Origin: an uncultured Bacteroidales bacterium
Lineage (GTDB): Bacteria > Bacteroidota > Bacteroidia > Bacteroidales > UBA932
Direction: 5' to 3'
NCBI GenBank assembly: GCA_947253655.1
Contig: CAMYAE010000035.1
Coordinates: 1-12,671, forward strand
DNA: 12,671 nucleotides
Shown here: in pieces, positions 6,347 through 12,671 of the stretch
How the letters are laid out: each line of letters begins with the position of its first letter
How positions within the stretch are numbered: the stretch's first letter is position 1
The notes under the pieces: model-generated
Told to the model about the DNA's origin: nothing
What the model saw: only the letters and a program-made list of their open reading frames with translations
The model's database searches: none
Made by a program: the position numbers and the translations under genes

Positions 6347-9300
6347 TTAAACAAGTCCTTTCCCGTGACAGTTTTTGTATTTCAATCCTGAGCCGCAAGG
6401 ACAAGGGTCATTCCTACCGACTTTCTTGTCCACCCTGATAGGTGTATTCTGCTTTTGCTCACCATTGGTGCTATAATCATTGTGCTGAGCCCTCATTCTG
6501 CTCAAATCCGTTCTGTTAGGCTGAGGAGCCCTTGTCGGCTGATCCTCACGCACATTCAGCACGGCTCTCAGAAGAAATGAAAGCACATCACCGTTAAGCT
6601 CTTCCAACATAGAAGAGAATAAATTATAACTCTCAAGCTTATAGACGACAAGGGGATCTTTCTGCTCGTATGCCGCATTCTGGACAGACTGCCGCAAATC
6701 ATCCATATCCCTGAGGTGCTGCTTCCAATGCTCATCAATCTGCCACAAGATGATTGTCTTGCTCAAAGTCTTTGCCAACTCCTTGCCCTCGGTCTCGTAT
6801 GCCTTTTTAAGATTTACCGGCAATGTAAGCACCTTGCGGCCGTCAGTTATAGGAACTGCTATATTTTCGAACATGTCACCCTTGTCTTCATAGACTTTTT
6901 TGATAATAGGATAAGTCTTCGCAACCATGGCCTCCATTCTTCTACGATAGACCTCCTGCATATGCTCAAACAGCTTGTCGGACAATTCTTCAGGCTTGGC
7001 CGATTCATAGAACTCCTGTTCAAAACCCGGATCAATAGACAGTCCGGCCATAATAGTCTCGGAAAAGTCTTCAAATGTCATTCCTTTGGTGTTGCTGACA
7101 AGAATCGCCGCAGTGTCTATCATCATATTCATGACATCGATCTCTATCCTGTCTCCCGACAGTGCGTTGCGACGCCTTGAATAAATGGCTTCACGCTGAT
7201 AGTTCATCACATCATCATACTCCAGCAGCCTCTTTCGAATTCCAAAGTTATTCTCTTCAACCTTTCTCTGCGCCTTTTCAATACTACCGGACAACATTGA
7301 ACTCTCAAGAGCCTCTTCTTCCGTCATTCCAAGCCTGTCCACGACAGACGCTATTTTTTCGGAGCCGAATAGACGCATAAGCTTGTCCTCAAGGGAAACA
7401 TAGAAGGTGGAAGAACCTGGGTCTCCCTGACGTCCGGCACGGCCTCTAAGCTGACGGTCAACCCTTCGGCTGTCATGGCGTTCAGTACCGATTATCGCAA
7501 GGCCTCCCGCTTTCTTCACCTCATCTGAAAGCTTTATATCGGTACCACGGCCGGCCATATTTGTCGCAATTGTCACAGTGCTTGACTGTCCTGCCCTTGC
7601 AACGACCTCTGCTTCCCTTTCGTGTTGCTTGGCATTCAGCAGTTGGGCATCTCTGATACCTGCACGCTCCATCATCCTCAGCAGCAGTTCTGATGTCTCG
7701 ACATCGGTCGTACCGACAAGCACCGGCCTGCCCTTCTCCCTCAAATCCAGCACCCTATTGATTACAGCATTATATTTAGCCCTTTTTGTCTTATATATCA
7801 AATCATTCTGGTCATCTCTGATGATTGGCCTGTTGGTAGGAATTACTACTACATCCAGTTTGTATATAGACCAGAACTCGCCGGCCTCGGTTTCAGCCGT
7901 ACCGGTCATGCCGGCCAACTTATGATACATTCGGAAATAGTTCTGCAAGGTTATAGTGGCGAAAGTCTGGGTTGCCGCTTCGACATTAACATTCTCCTTT
8001 GCCTCCACCGCCTGGTGCAGACCATCACTCCAGCGCCTTCCCTCCATGATTCGGCCTGTCTGCTCGTCAACAATCTTGACCTTGTTGTCCATAATGACGT
8101 AATCCACATCCTTCTGGAACATTGCATAGGCTTTCAAGAGTTGTATAACAGTGTGGACACGTTCGCTCTTCAAAGAAAAGTCCTCCAACAAGGCGTCTTT
8201 CTTTTCGTGTTTCTCTGCCAATGTTGCCTCGCTCTTCTCTATCTCAGCAATCTGGCTTCCGACATCCGGCAACACGAAGAAATTCGGGTCCTTGACGCTA
8301 TTGGCCAGGACATCATGCCCCTTGTCTGTCATATCCACGGAATGCAACTGTTCGTTGATGACGAAATACAAAGGATCGGTCACGACAGGCATCTCCCGTT
8401 CGTTGTCCTGCATATAGAAATTCTCGGCTTTCTGCATCAGCTGTTTCATTCCCGTCTCGCTTAAGAACTTTATAAGCGGCTGATACTTAGGCAATCCCTT
8501 ATAGCATCTATACAGCAACTTGCCTCCCTCCGCTTCATCTCCTGCGGCGATTGTCTTTTTGGCCTCATTAAGTGTCTGGGTAATCAAGGCTCGTTGCATA
8601 GAATACAGCTTCTCTACATAAGGCTTGAATTCATTGAACTGGTCATCGTCCGAATCCTTTGCCATAGGGCCGGAAATGATAAGAGGAGTCCTTGCATCAT
8701 CAATCAGCACAGAGTCCACCTCATCGACAATGGCGTAATGGTGCTTCCTCTGCACGAGGTCACGCATTGTAATTGCCATATTGTCACGAAGATAATCGAA
8801 ACCGAATTCATTATTCGTACCGAAAATAATGTCGCAGGCGTATGCTTTCTTTCTGGATTCACTGTTCGGCTCATGCTTGTCTATGCAGTCTACGGAAAGT
8901 CCATGGAACATATACAATGGACCCATCCATTCCGAGTCTCGTTTTGACAAGTAGTCGTTCACTGTAACCACATGCACGCCTTTGCCGGAAAGGGCGTTCA
9001 GGAAGACCGGAAGGGTAGCCACCAAAGTCTTGCCCTCTCCGGTAGCCATCTCAGCAATCTTTCCCTGATGCAGGACAATACCGCCGATAAGCTGCACGTC
9101 ATAATGCACCATATCCCATTTTATTTCATTACCTCCGGCAACCCAATGGTTATACCATATAGCCTTATCACCTTCAATGCGGACAAAATCATGGTTTATG
9201 CTCAAATCCTTATCAAAATCAGTAGCCGTCACTTCCACCGTCTCATTCTGGGCAAAACGTCTCGCCGTCGATTTCATTATTGAAAATGCCTCCGGAAGAA

Positions 9301-9619
9301 TTTCCAAGAGAACTTTTTCGATTTCTTCATCCTCGTCTTTCACGAGTTTGTCTGACTCAGTTGCAAGCTGTTCCTTTCTGCTGACAGGGATATCAGTTTC
9401 CATTTCGGCCTTGATCTCCTCTATCCTTTTCTCGAAAGGTTCCTCCCTTTCTTTCACCAATTCCTTTAAATGAAGCGTGCGGGCACGAAGCTCGTCATTA
9501 GACAATTTGTCTATTTCCTCATACGCAGCCAGCACTTTTTGCAGCATAGGCTGTATTTGTTTCATATCCCGCTCAGCCTTTGAGCCGAAGATTTTCTTGA
9601 TAATGTCAACTAATGCCAT
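6347..9619 (-). CDS. secA: Preprotein translocase ATPase SecA
   Basis: SecA is the motor that drives unfolded preproteins through SecYEG using ATP. At 1090 residues it is longer than E. coli SecA (901), as is usual in Bacteroidales. Extra charged sequence lies near residues 55-105, and more near 315-500. Visible parts are Walker A MATGEGKT (191-198), Walker B VDEVDSVLIDDART (298-311), GTNNEFGFDYLRDN (267-280), the conserved MTGTAETE (571-578), helicase motifs NMAGRGTDIKL (687-697) and RQLRGRAGRQGDPG (722-735), and the helical scaffold LRDMDDLRQSVQNAAYEQ (969-986). The C-terminal SEC-C zinc motif has Cys1073, Cys1075, Cys1084 and His1085 and is complete. It is the first gene of a likely two-gene operon with the bactofilin and has a canonical promoter just upstream. 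No frameshift or missing motif was seen. Confidence 0.98.
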   Translation of the reverse strand: MALVDIIKKIFGSKAERDMKQIQPMLQKVLAAYEEIDKLSNDELRARTLHLKELVKEREEPFEKRIEEIKAEMETDIPVSRKEQLATESDKLVKDEDEEIEKVLLEILPEAFSIMKSTARRFAQNETVEVTATDFDKDLSINHDFVRIEGDKAIWYNHWVAGGNEIKWDMVHYDVQLIGGIVLHQGKIAEMATGEGKTLVATLPVFLNALSGKGVHVVTVNDYLSKRDSEWMGPLYMFHGLSVDCIDKHEPNSESRKKAYACDIIFGTNNEFGFDYLRDNMAITMRDLVQRKHHYAIVDEVDSVLIDDARTPLIISGPMAKDSDDDQFNEFKPYVEKLYSMQRALITQTLNEAKKTIAAGDEAEGGKLLYRCYKGLPKYQPLIKFLSETGMKQLMQKAENFYMQDNEREMPVVTDPLYFVINEQLHSVDMTDKGHDVLANSVKDPNFFVLPDVGSQIAEIEKSEATLAEKHEKKDALLEDFSLKSERVHTVIQLLKAYAMFQKDVDYVIMDNKVKIVDEQTGRIMEGRRWSDGLHQAVEAKENVNVEAATQTFATITLQNYFRMYHKLAGMTGTAETEAGEFWSIYKLDVVVIPTNRPIIRDDQNDLIYKTKRAKYNAVINRVLDLREKGRPVLVGTTDVETSELLLRMMERAGIRDAQLLNAKQHEREAEVVARAGQSSTVTIATNMAGRGTDIKLSDEVKKAGGLAIIGTERHDSRRVDRQLRGRAGRQGDPGSSTFYVSLEDKLMRLFGSEKIASVVDRLGMTEEEALESSMLSGSIEKAQRKVEENNFGIRKRLLEYDDVMNYQREAIYSRRRNALSGDRIEIDVMNMMIDTAAILVSNTKGMTFEDFSETIMAGLSIDPGFEQEFYESAKPEELSDKLFEHMQEVYRRRMEAMVAKTYPIIKKVYEDKGDMFENIAVPITDGRKVLTLPVNLKKAYETEGKELAKTLSKTIILWQIDEHWKQHLRDMDDLRQSVQNAAYEQKDPLVVYKLESYNLFSSMLEELNGDVLSFLLRAVLNVREDQPTRAPQPNRTDLSRMRAQHNDYSTNGEQKQNTPIRVDKKVGRNDPCPCGSGLKYKNCHGKGLV

Positions 9620-9659
9620 ATTGATTTTCTATTTCCTTTCAAAAAGATATTCTATCTTA

Positions 9660-9690
9660 CAAATATATACATAATCCATTATTTATCAAA
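9660..9690 (-). promoter_or_regulatory. secA promoter, Bacteroidetes sigma-ABfr type
   Basis: On the minus strand TTTG (9690-9687) is followed by a 19-bp spacer and TATATTTG (9667-9660). The -7 element and spacer length are identical to those of the ahpC promoter. The predicted start near 9653 leaves a leader of about 33 nt before the secA ATG at 9619. Confidence 0.78.
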
Positions 9691-9967
9691 ACAGCAACAT
9701 GGCTTCCGATCATCAAATCAATACCGGAAACACTGACGTTGTATAAAGAGAAACCGGCGGCATAAATCCAAGGCTCAAGCAGCGGCAAGGTTAGGGACGG
9801 CAGAGGCAATGTGGACTGTGCAGGAGCGACGGGAGACGGCAGTGGAAATACTAAAAAAAAAGAGCCCGGTCAATACCGAACTCTTTACCAATAGACTTTG
9901 TAATATTAAACAGCCCTACTTTTTGGGATTACCTCAAACAGCCGGCCTTAATTCAATATTTGGCATA
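9691..9967. other. Intergenic region between secA promoter and the outer-membrane protein gene
   Basis: With the promoter stretch, 348 bp here carry no convincing gene. The part at about 9730-9850 is clearly richer in G+C than the other intergenic stretches. A minus-strand frame stays open from 9869 to the stop at 9657-9659 (71 codons, Pro- and Leu-rich at first). It has no start near its beginning, overlaps the secA promoter and begins inside a terminator, so I do not call it a gene. It could be a gene remnant or an unrecognised RNA. The terminator at 9853-9886 is listed separately. Confidence 0.4.
9853..9886 (-). terminator. Intrinsic terminator downstream of the outer-membrane protein gene
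   Basis: On the minus-strand RNA, a 12-bp stem (AAAGAGUUCGGU, complement of 9875-9886, with ACCGGGCUCUUU, complement of 9859-9870) includes two G-U pairs. It closes a 4-nt loop and runs into an unbroken U-tract (complement of 9853-9861). The pairing is better on this strand than on the plus strand, which fixes the direction. It lies 81 bp after the stop codon, leaving an unusually long 3' leader-like stretch. Confidence 0.85.
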
Positions 9968-10576
9968 TCAGAACATATATGCAACGCCAATATAAAGCCT
10001 GTTCCTGTGAAGGATTCTGTCTGAGCTGTCTTTATCGAGCAGACCCCAATCATATCCAACCTTAACTTGAACGGCATTAAGAGCCTCAAAACCGACACCA
10101 ACGCCAAGCATCACATCAAAACGTTTGTAGTCGGAGTCTTTATAGTTGTCATTAGTGATTTCTGTCCCTCCTACTGTACTCTTGGATTTTGAAGACAAAC
10201 CGCATGAAAATGTCGGACCGCCGAAGGCGAAAAGCCTGAGGTCGTCTGCAAGAGGATAGTTAAACCTTACATTTACAGGCACGTTCAGATAATGTTCTGT
10301 CACTTTGGACTTTAATCCCAAAAATTCTTTCTCCTTGGAAGCCAGGAACTCATACTGGATTCCCGGAGCGATGCTGACATATTGCATCAAGTCAAGATTG
10401 TACTCGCCTCCAACGTAGAAGCCGCTTAAATTTTTAGTCTGGACATCTGCATCCTTCTTAATCCGGCCTCTATGGTCCGAATTTACGTATCCTGCACCGA
10501 CGCTCATCTGTGCGAAAGCATTTAAACCTACAAGCATCATTGATGCAGCAAGGATTGTAGTGAAAATCTTTTTCAT
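9968..10576 (-). CDS. Small outer-membrane beta-barrel protein (porin-like, OMP_b-brl family)
   Basis: The 202-residue protein starts with a clear Sec signal peptide (MKKIFTTILAASMMLVGLNA, cut likely at AFA|Q after residue 22). The mature part alternates polar and hydrophobic residues in about eight strands, such as MSVGAGYVNS, SGFYVGGEYNL, VSIAPGIQYEF, YLNVPVNVRFNY, LRLFAFGGPTF, FDVMLGVGVGFE and VQVKVGYDWGL. It ends in YIGVAYMF, whose terminal Phe is the usual recognition signal for outer-membrane barrel assembly. Barrels of this size and shape are common in Bacteroidota and are grouped as outer-membrane beta-barrel or porin-family proteins. Their specific roles are mostly unknown, and none can be assigned here. 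It is monocistronic by layout: 115 bp from the gene upstream, with its own terminator. Confidence 0.85.
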   Translation of the reverse strand: MKKIFTTILAASMMLVGLNAFAQMSVGAGYVNSDHRGRIKKDADVQTKNLSGFYVGGEYNLDLMQYVSIAPGIQYEFLASKEKEFLGLKSKVTEHYLNVPVNVRFNYPLADDLRLFAFGGPTFSCGLSSKSKSTVGGTEITNDNYKDSDYKRFDVMLGVGVGFEALNAVQVKVGYDWGLLDKDSSDRILHRNRLYIGVAYMF

Positions 10577-10631
10577 TTCAAATAAAATTTTATTAAAATA
10601 TTCTAACCGTCAAATCGACGATATAATAATA

Positions 10632-10662
10632 CAAATATGCTAAAAAAAATAAAAATATCAAT
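10632..10662 (-). promoter_or_regulatory. Weak candidate promoter of the outer-membrane protein gene
   Basis: On the minus strand ATTG (10662-10659), 19 bp, then CATATTTG (10639-10632) match the Bacteroides consensus at 3 of 4 and 5 of 6 fixed positions with the correct spacing. The inferred start near 10625 would give a leader of about 50 nt. A perfect 14-bp A+T palindrome (10581-10594) lies in that leader. Confidence 0.3.
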
Positions 10663-10691
10663 ATATATTCAATAAGATTGAATTTTTGTAA

Positions 10692-12527
10692 CTATTTCTT
10701 AATAATCGGCAACTCTATATATGAGCAAACATCATTGTTGCAATATATTCCGATTTCGCAGACCTTATAGTCGTCTTTAGTGGCAGTATATTGATTTTCA
10801 AGTATTTTCTGAGGATTCATAGCAACTAATGGGAACCAGCTGCTCTGAACCTGCACCATCAGCCTATGCCCCGGCTTGATTATATGGGCTATATCCGGCA
10901 TTGTAAACTCTATGGTCTCTACAGCATCGTGGTTCATGGCTACGGGCTTGTCGAATCCTTTTCTGTATCTGCCCGGCATTACATCCCCCCTAATCAACAT
11001 CTGATAGCCGTCAGGTCTCACATCAATCAGCTTTACAACGAAATCGGCGTCTGTACCGGTGCATGAAGCCTTAAGACTCACTTTCACCGGGCCGGACAAA
11101 ACCATTTCCCGTTCTGCTTTCTTACCTGTAAATTTCAGAACATCCTTTCTGTCCTCTAAAAAGCGCTGATCGCCTGCCATATAGTCCCTTATCCGCTCAA
11201 AAGCCTCCCTGTCATGATAGTAAGGCACCGGATTTTCAGGATCGGATACATACTTGCACAAGCCGTTGCCCTCAGTAGGCTTGTCAATACTTAGCACACC
11301 GTCAGAATGCAGATAGAATTTCTCAGTTTCCATTCCGGCCGGTGGCCAACAATCGTATTTTTTCCACGATTCCCGTTTTCTGTCAGGCATAGTCTCCCCG
11401 GAGAACAGGACATCGACCTCACTTTTCGGTTTACTTCCCTTTCCTTCAAGAAAATACGCAAAGAAAGGATACTCGATTTTTTCAATGAAATGAGCAGCAG
11501 TGCCGTCCCCGAAAATCGCTCCGTCAAGACTTGAATATTTCAAATCTTTCCAAGAACCATGTGCCCAAGGGCCTATAACCATGTATATGTCTGAACCGGG
11601 CGAATTCTGCTTATATCCTCTATATGTAGCAAAGGCTCCATAACAGTCTTCGGCGTCAAAAGTGCCGGCAACAACCATTACTGCCGGTTTGACATTCTTC
11701 AAGTGCTGCAACGGATTACGTATCTTCCAGAATGAATCGTAGTCGGGATGTGCCTGAATTTCATTCCAGAATTTAAGGCTGTCTCCGTATGGTTCAAGTA
11801 GTTTTGCCATTGACCCTTTCTCCAAAAAGAAATCGTAGCTGTTCTTGTCAATCTCGACTAAGGAACGGTTAGAGCGTATTGTAGGCCTTTTTCTGGGACG
11901 GAAGAAAGATCCTCCGAAACGATACATATCGGACAGAAAAAATGCTCCGTTGTGGTGAACATCATCTCCCATATACCAATCAGTAACAGGAGCTTGCGGA
12001 GAAACGGCCTTGACTGCCGGATGTCTGCATATTGAAGCCCAAGTCGCATAAAACCCCGGATACGACGTACCCTTGACTCCGATAGAGCCATTGCAAGCCG
12101 TATTTCTGAGAATCCATTCAGCAGTATCGTAAACATCTGTGGCCTCATCTATCATAATGCTCCCCTGCCTGATAGGCCTTAGATTCTCATACTCACCTTC
12201 ACTCAGAAATGTGCCTCTGACATTCTGAAACACAATAATATACTTGTGCTTCATGAACATATAAAAATATTCCCTAAGAGCCTTGGCATATCCCTTGCCG
12301 TAAGGCCGTAATGCATAAGGGCTTCGCTGGATTATCACAGGTCGCTTCATACCGTCTCCTACGGGAGAATAAATTGCCGTATATAGCGAAACGCCGTCCC
12401 GCATCGGTATCATAACCTCCGTCTTGCTGTAATTTGCAGTAATCCACTTTTCTGTAATTTCCCTTGCTTCACCGCTTCTAATCATAATGCAACAGTTAAT
12501 CAGAATAATAAATATCACACGTCTCAT
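10692..12527 (-). CDS. Exported CocE/NonD-family alpha/beta hydrolase (X-Pro dipeptidyl-peptidase S15-like)
   Basis: Family members hydrolyse esters or amides, including cocaine esterase, X-Pro dipeptidyl peptidases and glutaryl-7-ACA acylases. The substrate here cannot be read from sequence. The 611-residue length fits. Residues 1-21 look like a Sec signal peptide (MRRVIFIILINCCIMIRSGEA), so the enzyme is probably periplasmic. The alpha/beta-hydrolase domain opens with MIPMRDGVSLYTAIYSP (39-55). The triad is Ser155 in GTSYPG (the family's G-x-S-Y-x-G elbow), Asp291 in AGTFDAED and His323 in GPWAHG. Tyr72 and Arg104 (QNVRGTFLSEG) sit where the family conserves YxxR-like and DxRGxxxSEG segments. 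A C-terminal jelly-roll (about 400-611), with DADFVVKLIDVRPDG and PGHRLMVQVQSSWFP, completes the fold. It lies downstream of an rRNA terminator on the same strand and has no partner gene. Confidence 0.9.
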   Translation of the reverse strand: MRRVIFIILINCCIMIRSGEAREITEKWITANYSKTEVMIPMRDGVSLYTAIYSPVGDGMKRPVIIQRSPYALRPYGKGYAKALREYFYMFMKHKYIIVFQNVRGTFLSEGEYENLRPIRQGSIMIDEATDVYDTAEWILRNTACNGSIGVKGTSYPGFYATWASICRHPAVKAVSPQAPVTDWYMGDDVHHNGAFFLSDMYRFGGSFFRPRKRPTIRSNRSLVEIDKNSYDFFLEKGSMAKLLEPYGDSLKFWNEIQAHPDYDSFWKIRNPLQHLKNVKPAVMVVAGTFDAEDCYGAFATYRGYKQNSPGSDIYMVIGPWAHGSWKDLKYSSLDGAIFGDGTAAHFIEKIEYPFFAYFLEGKGSKPKSEVDVLFSGETMPDRKRESWKKYDCWPPAGMETEKFYLHSDGVLSIDKPTEGNGLCKYVSDPENPVPYYHDREAFERIRDYMAGDQRFLEDRKDVLKFTGKKAEREMVLSGPVKVSLKASCTGTDADFVVKLIDVRPDGYQMLIRGDVMPGRYRKGFDKPVAMNHDAVETIEFTMPDIAHIIKPGHRLMVQVQSSWFPLVAMNPQKILENQYTATKDDYKVCEIGIYCNNDVCSYIELPIIKK

Positions 12528-12545
12528 ATCAAGATATATATTAAG

Positions 12546-12576
12546 TAAATATAATGATAAATATTCATAAAAAAAA
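12546..12576 (-). promoter_or_regulatory. Weak candidate promoter of the CocE-like gene
   Basis: On the minus strand TATATTTA (12553-12546) matches TAnnTTTG at all but the last base. TTTT stands 19 bp upstream (12576-12573), inside the U-tract of the rRNA terminator. Only 41 bp separate that U-tract from the ATG, so any dedicated promoter has to lie here or overlap the terminator. Confidence 0.28.
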
Positions 12577-12614
12577 GAGAGTCCCGATGTCAGATGAATG
12601 ACATCAGGACTCTC
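12569..12614 (-). terminator. Intrinsic terminator of the upstream rRNA operon
   Basis: The minus-strand RNA forms a 16-bp stem (GAGAGUCCUGAUGUCA, complement of 12599-12614, with the complement of 12577-12592) with one G-U pair and a 6-nt loop. Eight U residues follow (12569-12576). The odd pair is a permitted G-U only on the minus strand, which sets the direction. It starts directly after the 5S rRNA end. Confidence 0.92.
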
Positions 12615-12618
12615 CGAA

Positions 12619-12659
12619 GGACGGCAGCCTCCTACTCTCCCGGCTGGTGGGCCAGTACC
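12619..12659 (-). rRNA. rrf: 5S ribosomal RNA, 3' portion (truncated by contig end)
   Basis: The minus strand reads GGTACTGG, a short helix with CCCA loop, then GGGAGAGTAGG and AGGCTGCCG. This is the conserved 3' third of bacterial 5S rRNA (GGUACUG...GGGAGAGUAGG). An intrinsic terminator follows at once, as expected at the end of an rRNA operon. The 5' two thirds are missing because real sequence stops at about 12659. The exact 3' end is approximate. Confidence 0.85.
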
Positions 12660-12671
12660 TGTCTCTTATAC
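12659..12671. other. Residual Nextera/Tn5 mosaic-end adapter sequence
   Basis: The last 13 bases, CTGTCTCTTATAC, equal the first 13 of the 19-bp Tn5 mosaic-end complement used as the Nextera read-through adapter. They interrupt the 5S rRNA match. Base 12659 could belong to either. This is library-derived, not genomic. Confidence 0.93.

Noticed and set aside
7922..8464. Plus-strand open frame of 180 codons opposite secA
   Set aside because: secA is intact and conserved here. The frame is a by-product of its codon use, like several others opposite secA.
9809..10024. Plus-strand open frame of 71 codons between secA and the barrel gene
   Set aside because: It runs through the terminator stem and into the 3' end of the minus-strand barrel gene, and it has no start signals.
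10581..10594. Perfect 14-bp palindrome AATAAAATTTTATT in the leader of the barrel gene
   Set aside because: It is short and A+T only, and is expected by chance in such sequence.
10668..10682. Small hairpin TTCAAT-AAG-ATTGAA followed by T5 on the plus strand
   Set aside because: The stem is only 6 bp, A+T-rich, and no plus-strand gene ends there. It does not work as a terminator for the minus-strand hydrolase gene.
1..12671. CRISPR arrays, insertion sequences, tRNA genes, prophage or toxin-antitoxin genes
   Set aside because: No regularly spaced direct repeats, transposase-like frames, tRNA cloverleaf motifs or paired small genes were found on either strand.

Overview
The window looks like chromosomal DNA from a member of the Bacteroidota, most likely order Bacteroidales. 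Four things point there: promoters of the Bacteroides type (TTTG, 19 bp, TAnnTTTG) in front of ahpC and secA; a long SecA of 1090 residues ending in a SEC-C zinc motif; an operon related to FimA/Mfa fimbriae with a DUF3575 outer-membrane protein; and lipoproteins and beta-barrels with typical Bacteroidales signal peptides. The base composition leans to A+T, especially between genes. I cannot name the genus.

Layout, left to right. 1-1116 (minus): the peroxide-scavenging pair ahpC and ahpF, the latter cut by the window edge, with a hairpin plus U-tract between them and a canonical promoter in front of ahpC. 1117-1483: a divergent intergenic region with a perfect 24-bp palindrome. 1484-5755 (plus): a tight three-gene operon. 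It encodes an OmpA-like/DUF3575 outer-membrane protein, a fimbrillin-like lipoprotein, and a second, paralogous fimbrillin-like lipoprotein that carries a GLUG-type repeat tail. It ends in a strong hairpin shared with the converging operon. 5847-9619 (minus): secA followed by a bactofilin gene, driven by a second canonical promoter. 9968-10576 (minus): a small outer-membrane beta-barrel protein with its own terminator. 10692-12527 (minus): an exported CocE/X-Pro-peptidase-like alpha/beta hydrolase. 12569-12659 (minus): an intrinsic terminator and the 3' part of a 5S rRNA, so an rRNA operon lies just beyond the right end.

The last 13 bases match the Nextera/Tn5 mosaic-end adapter. The right end is therefore a sequencing artefact at an assembly break in the rRNA repeat, not biology.

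The most interesting biology is the 1484-5755 operon. It looks like a compact surface-appendage or adhesin system: a barrel/anchor protein, a lipoprotein subunit and a tip-like adhesin built on the same fold as that subunit. No separate major pilin is visible. ahpCF, secA, the bactofilin and the rRNA are housekeeping genes.
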